Virus record (IMG/VR): IMGVR_UViG_3300036768_001393
Span: 1 to 45,876 of that record
Direction: 5' to 3' (one strand)
DNA: 45,876 nt
From: a virus
This document shows, piece after piece, positions 1 through 6,517 of this stretch (its first letter is position 1; the number at the start of each line of letters is the position of its first letter). Below the pieces are notes generated by a model that saw only the letters and a program-made list of their open reading frames with translations, ran no database searches and was not told the origin of the DNA. The position numbers and the translations under genes are program-made.

Positions 1-382
1 TGTGTTCGAGCCACCCGAGGCCGCAGAGCCCATCGACTCCCGAAAGCTTCGCGAGGACCCGGTTGGAGTCGGGGTACTTCCCGTGGTACCCGCGCAGCGA
101 GAAAGCTTCTGGATAAAACTGCCAGCTCCGCACGATGAGGTCTTCGACGGTGAACGGGTCGTGCTCCGCGGCGAGCGCGACGGCGGCGACGAGGATCTTC
201 TGGCGCACGGTCAGCTCGCGCGCATCACGCCGCGCAAGCTCAAGGGCTCGCCACAGCGGGTAGTCGCGGCCCGAAGCCGCGTAGTCCGTCCACAGTCCCG
301 GCCGCCGCGTCGACGGGCCGAAGCCCTCGCGCTCCAGCGTCGCGAGCTCGTCGGGCGAGGGCGACCCGTCCGTCACGCTCAT
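1..382 (-). CDS. Conserved phage protein, 5' part, runs off the left edge
   Basis: An open frame starts with ATG at 382 and stays open for 127 codons to the edge. The ATG overlaps the stop of the XRE gene (ATGA), so translation is probably coupled. The product is soluble and mostly helical. It has a conserved-looking block at residues 90-125 (motifs FSLRGYHGKYPDSNRV and GLGWLE) that reads like a small winged-helix-type domain. I do not recognise a function. If the window is circular, the gene continues at 45876 and stops at 45615 (about 214 aa in total). The frames at the two ends differ by one base, at a G run lying exactly on the junction. Confidence 0.72.
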   Translation of the reverse strand, partial: MSVTDGSPSPDELATLEREGFGPSTRRPGLWTDYAASGRDYPLWRALELARRDARELTVRQKILVAAVALAAEHDPFTVEDLIVRSWQFYPEAFSLRGYHGKYPDSNRVLAKLSGVDGLCGLGWLEH

Positions 383-648
383 CGGCCGCTCCGCTGCGCG
401 AGGGCGAGCACGCTGGCGTGCGCTCGTTCGACGGCCTCGCGCTCCCGGCAAGTGGCCCACTCCCACGCGGGGATGCCGGTCAGGACCTCGAGCGCGGCGC
501 GGTGCTCGACGGGGCTGCGGCCCCCGCTCTCCCACTCGCACCACGCTGGACCGGAGACGCCGATGAGCGCCCCCGCTTCCTTCTGCGAGAGGTCGCGTTC
601 CTCTCGCCATGCCTTCAGCCGCTCGCGCGGCGTCGCTTCGGTGCTCAT
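379..648 (-). CDS. XRE-family HTH regulator (Cro/CI-like)
   Basis: An 89-aa protein with a helix-turn-helix of the XRE type at about residues 17-45 (LSQKEAGALIGVSGPAWCEW), followed by a short helical tail. Size and fold fit a Cro-like or short phage repressor. It is the first gene of the leftward operon. Its ATG lies only 8 nt from a putative -10 box, so the message is probably leaderless. A palindromic operator (655-674) overlaps that promoter, which suggests autoregulation. It lacks the C-terminal protease or dimerisation domain of CI/LexA-type repressors, so SOS-type cleavage is unlikely. Confidence 0.85.
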   Translation of the reverse strand: MSTEATPRERLKAWREERDLSQKEAGALIGVSGPAWCEWESGGRSPVEHRAALEVLTGIPAWEWATCREREAVERAHASVLALAQRSGR

Positions 649-654
649 GAGGCG

Positions 655-674
655 TAACAGTAGCGACTGCTACT
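655..674. promoter_or_regulatory. Operator O1, palindrome over the leftward promoter
   Basis: AGTAGC-GACT-GCTACT (659-674) is a perfect 6-bp inverted repeat with a 4-base centre. With its flank (655-673) it matches the inverted copy at 759-777 in 18 of 19 positions. It covers the -10 box of the leftward promoter, as expected for an XRE regulator site. Confidence 0.7.
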
Positions 675-684
675 CAAGAGTCAA
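657..684 (-). promoter_or_regulatory. Leftward promoter for the XRE gene
   Basis: On the minus strand, TTGACT (684-679) and TACTGT (662-657) are separated by 16 bp. The -10 box ends 8 nt before the ATG of the XRE gene, which predicts a leaderless mRNA. The -10 box lies inside operator O1. Confidence 0.55.
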
Positions 685-747
685 GCTCGTCGCCCGACTC
701 GCCGAAGCCGTCGCCACCGCACACGCGGAATTCTGCCGCCAACCACC

Positions 748-775
748 TTGCGTTTTCGGTAGCATTCGCTACTGT
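748..775 (+). promoter_or_regulatory. Rightward promoter
   Basis: TTGCGT (748-753) and TACTGT (770-775) are separated by 16 bp, the same geometry as the leftward promoter. It would drive the 823-3592 operon with a leader of about 40 nt. Its -10 box is covered by operator O2. Confidence 0.5.
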
Positions 776-777
776 TA
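759..777. promoter_or_regulatory. Operator O2, inverted copy of O1
   Basis: GTAGC-ATTC-GCTAC (759-772) plus flank is the reverse complement of O1 with one mismatch in 19. The two sites are about 100 bp apart and each covers one of the divergent promoters. One small regulator could therefore control both operons. Confidence 0.7.
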
Positions 778-822
778 TATCCGACCCGCACGGCACTCCA
801 CGCCGCGCCGGTCGGAGCCGCC

Positions 823-1173
823 ATGTCGAAGCCCTCGCGCGAACCAGCCTACGACCCCGCCGAAGACACCCCCTCGCTGCACGGCGACACCGCCGTGCAC
901 GCCCCCATCCTCCCGCCAGCCCCCGAGGCGATCGACGCGGACGAGCTCCGCGCGTGGGCCGAGTCGCGTACCGCCGAGGCGATGGAGGCCCTCGACGCCG
1001 AGGCCGGCCCCGAGCAGTTCCGCGACGACGGCGAGCTCTTCCACGGCCGGCTCCCCGACCCGCTGAACCCCTGGGTCACCGCCCGCGCGCCCGTGCAGGT
1101 GCTCCCTGCGCCCGTCACGTCGGTCTACCCCGGTGCGCTCGTGCGCGTCCGGTCGTGGTGGGTGACGCCGTGA
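823..1173 (+). CDS. Hypothetical protein, first gene of the rightward operon
   Basis: A 116-aa protein with ATG at 823 preceded by GGAG (814-817, 5-nt spacing). It is acidic and Ala/Pro/Glu-rich, with a predicted helix at about residues 38-62. I recognise no family. The stop overlaps the GTG of the next frame (GTGA at 1170-1173). Position directly behind an operator-controlled promoter suggests an early function. Codon third positions are strongly G/C, supporting a real gene. Confidence 0.7.
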   Translation: MSKPSREPAYDPAEDTPSLHGDTAVHAPILPPAPEAIDADELRAWAESRTAEAMEALDAEAGPEQFRDDGELFHGRLPDPLNPWVTARAPVQVLPAPVTSVYPGALVRVRSWWVTP

Positions 1174-1196
1174 GCGTGGTGGATGACGCCGTGAGC
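1155..1196 (+). repeat. 21-bp tandem duplication spanning a stop/start overlap
   Basis: Positions 1155-1175 and 1176-1196 are identical except for one base (G at 1162, A at 1183). Each copy contains GACGCCGTGAGC, so the GTGA stop/start overlap is duplicated and the next gene has two candidate GTG starts (1170 and 1191). Confidence 0.8.
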
Positions 1197-1572
1197 AGGC
1201 AGGCGCCGACACACTCGACGCCACCGGCCGCCCCTGCGCGTGGCCCACGACGGAGGCCCACGACGCGCCCCGCTGACACCGCCTGGCAGCGCGACCCCGC
1301 GCTTTGGCCAGCGCACGTCGCGACGCTCGCCAACACCTTCGCGGTGCGTGGGAGCGTCGCCAAGCACGGCGCGCGGCTCGGCATCATCTATCGCACCCTC
1401 TGCGCGCGCAGGCTCGTCGAGGTGACGGAGCCAGACCGCGACGGGGCGCGCCTCACGCTCGCGTCCGCCTGGGCGCGCGTCGAGGGCTGGCACGCCGCGG
1501 TGGGCGCTCAGCGCGCTCTCCGACGACGGCGCCTGCGACCAGTGCGAAGACGCGGAAGGCGGTGCCCGGTGA
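1170..1572 (+). CDS. Small DNA-binding-like protein, apparent frameshift
   Basis: Starts at GTG 1170 (or 1191). The frame codes convincingly through residues that look like a winged-helix segment (ALWPAHVATLANTFAVRGSV, then KHGARLGIIYRTL), up to about 1500. Beyond that, coding character moves to the +1 frame, which ends naturally at TGA 1570-1572 with a CDQCED tail. Dropping one G of the GGG near 1502-1504 would join the two into a protein of about 133 aa. Without the shift the first frame runs on into the RecT-like gene with no stop, which would give an Arg-rich, shadow-like stretch. A real break or a sequence error are both possible. Confidence 0.5.
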
Positions 1573-1712
1573 GCGCCCCCGTCCTGCGCCCGCCGACTCA
1601 GGGGACTAGCAGCGTCGGAGGGGCCTGCGGGGCGCGGCTGATTCCCGCGCGGCACACGCCCCCACTGTGCCTCACCCGCCGCCCCCTCGGGCGCTGCAAC
1701 GAGGAGACGGGC

Positions 1713-2585
1713 ATGAGCATCACGAAGGGCGCACCCGCGGCGCTCGCAACCACCGCCGCCGACGCGCACACGCAGGCGAAGGTCATCGAGTCACTGGTGC
1801 TGCGCGGAGACCTGTCGGGCCTCGGTCCGGTGGAGCGCGCGCGGTACTACGTGCAGATGTGTGAGGGGCTGGGGCTCAACCCCCACGCGCAACCCTTCGC
1901 CTTCCTGCGGCTCAACGGCAAGGAGGTGCTCTACGCGACGCGGGGAGCGACGGACCAGCTCGCGGCGATCCACAAGCTCAACCGGGAGATCGTTGACGGG
2001 CCGAAGGTGATCGACCTCGCGGGCACCAAGCTCGTGTACGCGGTGTGCCGGGCCACCCACCCCAACGGTCGCGTGGAGACGGCCACGGCCACAGTGCCCT
2101 TGGTCGATCCCATGAACGTTCTCATGCGCTGCGAGACCAAGGCCAAGCGACGCGCGACGCTGTCCATCCTGGGCCTCGGCGTCCTCGACGAGATGGAGCT
2201 CGAGACCATCCCGGCGAACGTCCAGGAGCCCGGCGGCGGCGTCGACCTCACGCCCCCGCGCGACGAGGAGCCCGTCGCCCCGCCCCGCGGCGAGGTGCCC
2301 ATGGAGCCCCCGCCCGCGGAGGTCCCTGCGGTCGCCGAAGGGTTCTACGCGCGGATCGCCGAGATCGAGCTTCCCGGCGAGGCCGTCGCCGTGTGGATGA
2401 AGCACCGGGCCGAACTCGCCGCCCTCTCTGCGCCGGAGCGCGAAGCCGCATGGAAGGCGCTGTGCAAACGCACGGAGGAGGTCGGGAAGATGAAGAACGC
2501 GAAGGTGTGGCTCAAGAAGGCGATCGCCGAGGAGGACGCCCGCCGCGAGGTCGTGAGGGCCGACGCTCTCAAGGAGGCCCGCTGA
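1713..2585 (+). CDS. RecT/Bet-like single-strand annealing protein
   Basis: A 290-aa protein with ATG 1713 behind a good ribosome site (GAGGAG, 1701-1706). The core at residues 45-75 (YYVQMCEGLGLNPHAQPFAF) and the later block KAKRRATLSILGLGVLDE (about 147-164) resemble a phage protein group usually placed with RecT/Redbeta-type annealing proteins. The C-terminal part is a Pro/Glu-rich linker and a helical end. Such proteins coat resected single strands and anneal them to complements. No partner exonuclease is seen beside it. It overlaps the DUF5131 gene by one base (TGATG). Family placement is by memory of motifs. Confidence 0.55.
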   Translation: MSITKGAPAALATTAADAHTQAKVIESLVLRGDLSGLGPVERARYYVQMCEGLGLNPHAQPFAFLRLNGKEVLYATRGATDQLAAIHKLNREIVDGPKVIDLAGTKLVYAVCRATHPNGRVETATATVPLVDPMNVLMRCETKAKRRATLSILGLGVLDEMELETIPANVQEPGGGVDLTPPRDEEPVAPPRGEVPMEPPPAEVPAVAEGFYARIAEIELPGEAVAVWMKHRAELAALSAPEREAAWKALCKRTEEVGKMKNAKVWLKKAIAEEDARREVVRADALKEAR

Positions 2586-3364
2586 TGGCGCTCGGCTCCG
2601 GCATCGAGTGGACCGAGTCCACCTGGAACCCCGTCACGGGGTGCAACAAGATCAGCCCCGGCTGCAAGTACTGCTACGCCGAGCGCATGGCGGAACGCCT
2701 GCAGGCGATGGGGCAGCCGAACTACAAGGACGGCTTCAAGCTCACGCTGCAGCCGCAGATGTTGGAGCTGCCGCTTCAGTGGAAGAAGCCGCAGACGATC
2801 TTCGTGAACTCGATGAGCGACCTGTTCCACAAGGACGTGCCGCTCGAGTACATCCAGCGCGTCTTCGACGTCATGCGTCGCGCGCACTGGCATCGCTTCC
2901 AGGTGCTCACGAAGCGCGCCGGTCGGCTCGCCGAGCTGAGCCCCGAGATCGACTGGCCCGAGAACGTGTGGATGGGCGTGAGCGTCGAGAACGCCGACTA
3001 CGTCGACCGTATCGACGACCTACGGACGACCGGTGCGCATGTGAAGTTCCTCTCGCTCGAGCCGCTCCTTGGGCCCCTGAAGAAGCTGAAGCTGAAGAAC
3101 ATCGACTGGGTGATCGTCGGCGGCGAGTCGGGCCCCGGGGCGCGCGCGTGCGACGTGGGCGCGGTGCGACGCGTCGTCGCGCAGTGCCGCGCGCAGCGGG
3201 TGCCCGTGTTCGTGAAGCAGCTCGGCCGCGTGCCCCTGCTCGACGGGAAGCGCCTCCGCCTCGTCAACGACGCGGGCAAGGCCGACCTGAAGGGAAAGAT
3301 GCTCGCGCAGTGGCCCGAGGATCTCCAGGTGCGCCAGATGCCCGAGGTGCGCCGTGTCGGCTGA
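2585..3364 (+). CDS. DUF5131 / phage Gp37-Gp68 family protein
   Basis: A 259-aa protein that starts with the family hallmark IEWTESTWNPVTGC. Three cysteines follow as CX6CX2C (C20, C27, C30, in PGCKYCYAERMAERL). This looks like a radical-SAM-type metal site. Later blocks FVNSMSDLFHKDVP, WMGVSVEN, FLSLEPLLGP and WVIVGGESGPGAR are also typical. Full length for the family. The biochemical role is not established; many phages and some mobile elements carry it. It follows the RecT-like gene in a coupled pair. Confidence 0.9.
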   Translation: MALGSGIEWTESTWNPVTGCNKISPGCKYCYAERMAERLQAMGQPNYKDGFKLTLQPQMLELPLQWKKPQTIFVNSMSDLFHKDVPLEYIQRVFDVMRRAHWHRFQVLTKRAGRLAELSPEIDWPENVWMGVSVENADYVDRIDDLRTTGAHVKFLSLEPLLGPLKKLKLKNIDWVIVGGESGPGARACDVGAVRRVVAQCRAQRVPVFVKQLGRVPLLDGKRLRLVNDAGKADLKGKMLAQWPEDLQVRQMPEVRRVG

Positions 3365-3592
3365 GAACTCGCGCCGCCCCAAGCCGACAAGGTGCTCCGC
3401 CGCACCCTGGCGCGCGTGCACCGCATCTGCGGGCGCGGGCTGTTCGAATCCGTCGAGACTTCGGAGGAGCTCGCGGTCTCGCTCATGACCTGCGAGCGGT
3501 GCGGCGTGCTCGCGGCCGAGTGGGTGGTGGTCGAGCCGCGAGCCAGGCCGGGCACGCTTTGTGGCGCACGAGATCCTCGCGTCGGACTGTGA
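3354..3592 (+). CDS. Small Cys protein, apparent frameshift near its start
   Basis: A GTG at 3354 overlaps the end of the DUF5131 gene and begins SAENSRRPK. Coding then continues in another frame from about 3383 (DKVLRRTLARVHRICGRG, later TCERCGVLAAEW) to the stop at 3590-3592. One extra C in the CCCC run at 3377-3380 would join them into about 79 aa. Alternatively a GTG at 3392 starts a 66-aa protein, but no ribosome site is visible there. A CXXC pair suggests metal binding. Function unknown. Confidence 0.45.
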
Positions 3593-3617
3593 AAATCTAC
3601 GAGTGGGCGTCGATCTT

Positions 3618-3642
3618 CCAAAACCTCTACGAGAGGTTTTGG
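3618..3642. terminator. Bidirectional terminator-like hairpin between convergent operons
   Basis: CCAAAACCTC (3618-3627), loop TACGA, GAGGTTTTGG (3633-3642): a perfect 10-bp stem carrying four A:T pairs, so a U-rich arm is transcribed in both directions. It lies where the rightward operon and the leftward late operon meet. There is no long U tail beyond the stem. Confidence 0.55.
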
Positions 3643-3959
3643 CGGTGCGTCGCACTCCTTCCACGACCGATCCCACTCGGCGAGCGGGCTCGTCGTTGAA
3701 GGCGACCTTCGCGAGCTCGGCGACGGTGGGCCTCGGGGCGACGAGCGTCCGGCCGCGCAGCTCCCTCTTGGCCAGCGGGCACGCCTGAGCGGCCTCGGGG
3801 CTCTCGTGTCCGCAGGTCGCGGGGCTCTCCGAGGCGGTCCCGCCGCACGCGCACAGGGGGGGACGCGCCGGCGTGCTCGTCGCTCACCTCGACGAGGCGC
3901 CAGCGGCCCGTGGCGCCGCCGTCGGGGGTGGTGATCTCCAGAGGCTGCGTGATGATCAC
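3627..3959 (-). CDS. Small Cys-rich protein, apparent frameshift at a 7-G run
   Basis: The start GTG 3959 overlaps the stop of the gene before it. The first 34 residues (motif GRWRLVEVSDEHAGAS) are clearly coding. After the G7 run at 3856-3862 coding character moves to a neighbouring frame (CACGGTASESPATCGHES, then KRELRGRTLVAPRPTVAEL). Removing one G would join them. The natural end is unclear: the uncorrected frame stops inside the terminator hairpin and the corrected one runs further. Four cysteines suggest a small zinc site. It is the last gene of the late operon. Confidence 0.45.
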   Translation of the reverse strand: MIITQPLEITTPDGGATGRWRLVEVSDEHAGASPPVRVRRDRLGEPRDLRTREPRGRSGVPAGQEGAARPDARRPEAHRRRAREGRLQRRARSPSGIGRGRSATHRQNLS

Positions 3960-4318
3960 AGCCCACCGTCCTGCGCAGGGACGCCCGCGCCGCTGGCGGT
4001 CGGGGGCGACGAGCCCGCGTCAGCAGGATCTCCCGACGACGGCCCGGCGCACGGCTGCGCGCCGCCCGTCACCCAGCACGGCGCGCGGTCGGAGCACACG
4101 CCGAGCTCCTCCGCCCCGCGGTGGATGCTCGGCCACGCCACGATGGCCGTCGTGCGCGCCGCTTCGAGCGCGGTGAGGGTGCCCGCGGCTCCCGTGGTGC
4201 CCCTGCAGCCGGTGCCGAGCACCAGCGCGGCGAGCATCCCGAACAGCCCCGAGGTGCGCGCGAGCTCGACGCCGGCGGGCGCGAGCCAGCGGCCGAGGCC
4301 GAGGAGGAGGAGCCCCAC
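3956..4318 (-). CDS. Membrane/lipoprotein-like protein of the lysis region
   Basis: About 120 aa from GTG 4318. A hydrophobic N-terminal half (GLLLLGLGRWLAPAG, then GLFGMLAALVLGTGC) is followed by a Cys-containing, Pro/Ala/Gly-rich tail. Upstream codons in the same frame (IETLVAIGAILGVG) also look coding and hydrophobic back to about 4420. Deleting one base of the C5 run at 4416-4420 would link them to a TTG at 4439. It may be a holin- or spanin-like membrane protein. It sits downstream of the endolysin candidate and overlaps the next gene by three bases. Confidence 0.5.
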   Translation of the reverse strand: MGLLLLGLGRWLAPAGVELARTSGLFGMLAALVLGTGCRGTTGAAGTLTALEAARTTAIVAWPSIHRGAEELGVCSDRAPCWVTGGAQPCAGPSSGDPADAGSSPPTASGAGVPAQDGGL

Positions 4319-4486
4319 CGTGCCGACGCCGGGGACGATGCCCGTGCGCGCGCCGATCTGCCGCAGCCCGGTGCCGACGCCCAGGATCGCGCCGATCGCG
4401 ACGAGCGTCTCGATGCCCCCGATCTTCGCTTGCGGTCAACGCCCGACCAGGGGTTGCAAGGCGGCGAGCAACCTCGCAGAAGACAT

Positions 4487-4520
4487 GCCTGCCGTGTTTC
4501 ACGTGCAACATTCGGCAGGC
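4487..4520. promoter_or_regulatory. parS-like ParB-binding site inside an inverted repeat
   Basis: TGTTTCACGTGCAACA at 4495-4510 differs from the widespread bacterial parS TGTTTCACGTGAAACA at one of 16 positions; the left half-site is perfect. It is flanked by a perfect 8-bp inverted repeat, GCCTGCCG (4487-4494) and CGGCAGGC (4513-4520). The intergenic stretch around it (4440-4598) shows no convincing gene. No parA or parB was found in the window, so any binding would be by the host protein. Confidence 0.55.
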
Positions 4521-4581
4521 TCGCGCGAGCGCTTGGGCCATACGGCCCGGTTTTGCGGAGGAATCGGTCAGGCGGGCGGGG

Positions 4582-4598
4582 CGGCCCGGAGCGGGCCG
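4582..4598 (-). terminator. GC-rich hairpin directly after the endolysin stop codon
   Basis: CGGCCCG-GAG-CGGGCCG, a perfect 7-bp stem that starts right behind the TAA of the endolysin candidate. There is no U tract, so it may stabilise the 3' end or cause pausing rather than act as a classical terminator. Confidence 0.35.
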
Positions 4599-5555
4599 TT
4601 AGAGCCCGGCGGCGGAGCGCAGGGCCTCCTCGGTGCGGGGGCCGATGAGGCCGTCCGCCGCGAGGTTGTGCGCCGCCTGCCACCGCTCCACCGCGTCCGG
4701 GCCGTGCCCGGCCTCCGCCCGGAGCACCCGCACGAGGCGGAGGGCGAGGAGGCCGTTGGCGTCCCACGAGCCCGGGTAGGCCCACAGGCGGCCGATGCGG
4801 TGCTCCGCGAGGCCCCACACGGAGGCCCCCACCGTGTGCCCCCACCCCTGGAGGTAGGGCGCCCACAGCGCCCCGCCGGGGAGGAGCTCCGCCGGGAGCC
4901 CGTCACGCTCCGCGATGCCCTCCCACCGGCCCTTGCTCGTGGCGATGCGCGCCATGAGTTCCTTCTGCCTCACGAGCCTCCCCTTCTGCGCCGGGTAGTG
5001 CTGGGGGCTGTGGCCCCCCACGTTGCGGAGGATCACGCCCCAGGGGAGCTTGAAGCCGGGCATGTCGTGGGAGGTCCACATCACCACCGCGGCGGAGCCC
5101 CGGAGGCGGAGCTCCTCCTCCGCGGCGCCGAGGATGGCGGCGGCGAGGTCCGCGAGCTCCTGCGCCTCCGCGGGCGTGCCCGGAATCCAGTCGCCGGGCT
5201 TCGAGGCGTCGGAGCTCCCCTCGCCGTTGAACTCGAACGCCTCCGCGCCCATGTCCGCGGCGATGCGCGCGCACCGCCGGGCCTCCGCGATGGCGGCGGG
5301 GACGCCCCGGCTCTGGCCCAGGCGGACGAGGTAGTTCGCGGGGACGGCGAGCCACACACGAGAGCACCCGTAGAGGCGCACCTTCCCCGCCGCCCCCACG
5401 TCGGAGGCGTCCGCCGCCGTGTGGAGGGTGATGAAGTCGGAGGCCCGGCACACCGGCTCCGCGATGTCTCGCGGGAGTTTGCCGTAGATGGTCGCCCCCA
5501 CGCCGGGGGCGAGGGTGCGGAGGGTGGGGGCGGCGGTCTCGGGGGCGGTGCTCAT
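4599..5555 (-). CDS. Endolysin candidate: hydrolase-like domain plus peptidoglycan-binding domain
   Basis: A 318-aa protein. The C-terminal 40 residues (ERWQAAHNLAADGLIGPRTE) fit the PG_binding_1 repeat of cell-wall enzymes. The N-terminal 250 residues look like an alpha/beta, barrel-type fold (ASDFITLHTAADASDV; GAEAFEFNGEG; AAVVMWTSHDMPGFKLPWG) with many acidic residues at strand ends. This suits a glycoside-hydrolase-like catalytic domain, but I cannot name the family. Position in the late cassette beside a holin candidate supports a lysis role. The ATG overlaps the preceding stop (ATGA). Confidence 0.6.
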   Translation of the reverse strand: MSTAPETAAPTLRTLAPGVGATIYGKLPRDIAEPVCRASDFITLHTAADASDVGAAGKVRLYGCSRVWLAVPANYLVRLGQSRGVPAAIAEARRCARIAADMGAEAFEFNGEGSSDASKPGDWIPGTPAEAQELADLAAAILGAAEEELRLRGSAAVVMWTSHDMPGFKLPWGVILRNVGGHSPQHYPAQKGRLVRQKELMARIATSKGRWEGIAERDGLPAELLPGGALWAPYLQGWGHTVGASVWGLAEHRIGRLWAYPGSWDANGLLALRLVRVLRAEAGHGPDAVERWQAAHNLAADGLIGPRTEEALRSAAGL

Positions 5556-5746
5556 CGTGGGGGTGCTCCTTGGGGTTGCGCCGGGCGCTCCATGGGCACC
5601 CCGAGGGCGACGGCCAGGAGCTCATGGAGCTCCGGCACGTCGGGGGGCACCGGCCCGGCTTCGTCGGCCGGGAGGATACTCCCATCGGTGAAGAGAACGG
5701 AACGGAGAGACGACGGATCGCGGTAGAGCTCGCCGGTGTACTTCAC
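5552..5746 (-). CDS. Small hypothetical protein coupled to the endolysin gene
   Basis: 64 aa from GTG 5746 (KYTGELYRDPSSLRSVLFTD). The start overlaps the stop of the preceding frame (GTGA) and its own stop overlaps the endolysin ATG (ATGA). Acidic, no membrane segment, no recognised family. The tight overlaps make it credible despite its size. Confidence 0.6.
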   Translation of the reverse strand: MKYTGELYRDPSSLRSVLFTDGSILPADEAGPVPPDVPELHELLAVALGVPMERPAQPQGAPPR

Positions 5747-5913
5747 CCGGCGAGGGTACCCCGAAGATCTGCGTGGTGGGAGGAGGCCAGGAGCTCCGCG
5801 GTGATGCGGGCGGCCCAGCAGTTCGGGGCCTCCCCCTCCGCGATGTCGCGGTAGTGGGAGCGGAGGAGGCCCTCCGCCGTGTCGCACCCGCCGGTGACGA
5901 GGTTGTAGTCATC
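5743..5913 (-). CDS. Coding fragment without its own start, possibly fused to the upstream gene
   Basis: From about 5913 to TGA 5745-5743 one frame is plainly coding (DDYNLVTGGCDTAEGLLRSH, then ITAELLASSHHADLRGTLAG). No ATG, GTG or TTG exists in that frame after the upstream in-frame stop. Dropping one G of GGG at about 5912-5915 would join it in frame to the zincin gene, which otherwise stops at 5909. Alternatively this is the remnant of a gene truncated by recombination: codon choice to its left differs in style from the zincin gene. Confidence 0.45.
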   Translation of the reverse strand, partial: DDYNLVTGGCDTAEGLLRSHYRDIAEGEAPNCWAARITAELLASSHHADLRGTLAG

Positions 5914-6517
5914 CCGCGAGCAGGCCCTCGCGGCGCAGCCACTCGACGACCTCGAGCCCGACGGGCGTCACGCCCTTCAGGCCGTTGGCCAGGCTCGTGG
6001 CCGACACGTTCAGCAGGTCCCGACCGAGCTTCAGCTCCTTCTCGGTCAGCGCGTAGCCGCCCTCGAGCGGGAACGCCAGCTCGTCGAGCGAGGGCAACGC
6101 GCCCGTGAGCGCGTACTCGACCTCGAGCGAGGTGGCGTAGGCGTCGGCCTCGTACCGCACGCGCGCCTCGCGCTCGACGAGGTAGAGCCACCACAGGCCC
6201 GGCCCGCCCGGCAGCCCGAGCCCGCCGTTCCAGAACTGGTGCACGTGCTGCACCTCGTGGGCGAGCACGATGAGCTGGTCGCGCGGGCTGAGGTTGCTCG
6301 CGAGGTAGACCATCGGGCCGATCGTCGTCGAGTAACGCTCGAGGAACGTCTTGCCGTCGGGCAGCGCGTCGACGCCGGGGATGCGCGACAGGATGTCGAA
6401 GGCCATCGAGACGTACTGCATCTCGATGGCCGCGCTCTTGTCGATGACCGTGCAGAAGAACCGGCGCGAGAGGTGGCCCTTGAGCCGGTCGACCTGGGCC
6501 TGCGTGACCTCCTTCAT
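5909..6517 (-). CDS. Zincin-like metallopeptidase-fold protein
   Basis: A 202-aa protein starting at ATG 6517 behind GGAGG. It has an HExxH motif (HEVQH, residues 87-91) and a downstream acidic block EADAYATSLEVEY (about 123-135) as in zinc metallopeptidases of the DUF4157 sort. No signal peptide. Between the lysis-type membrane proteins and the endolysin, it may process the envelope or a virion part; this is inference. The stop may be premature (see the fragment at 5743-5913). Start overlaps the previous stop (ATGA). Confidence 0.6.
   Translation of the reverse strand: MKEVTQAQVDRLKGHLSRRFFCTVIDKSAAIEMQYVSMAFDILSRIPGVDALPDGKTFLERYSTTIGPMVYLASNLSPRDQLIVLAHEVQHVHQFWNGGLGLPGGPGLWWLYLVEREARVRYEADAYATSLEVEYALTGALPSLDELAFPLEGGYALTEKELKLGRDLLNVSATSLANGLKGVTPVGLEVVEWLRREGLLAG

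Noticed and set aside
954-1712. Reading the RecT-like gene from far upstream as one long protein
   Set aside because: The extra part turns Arg-rich and shadow-like after 1500, while a good ribosome site and ATG stand at 1713.
2998-3966. Long minus-strand frames opposite the DUF5131 gene
   Set aside because: Arg/Pro/Ser-rich shadows of a clear plus-strand gene, with no motifs; expected in high-G+C DNA.
4535-4554. GGGCC/GGCCC hairpin followed by GGTTTT on the plus strand
   Set aside because: No plus-strand gene lies upstream, so there is nothing to terminate.
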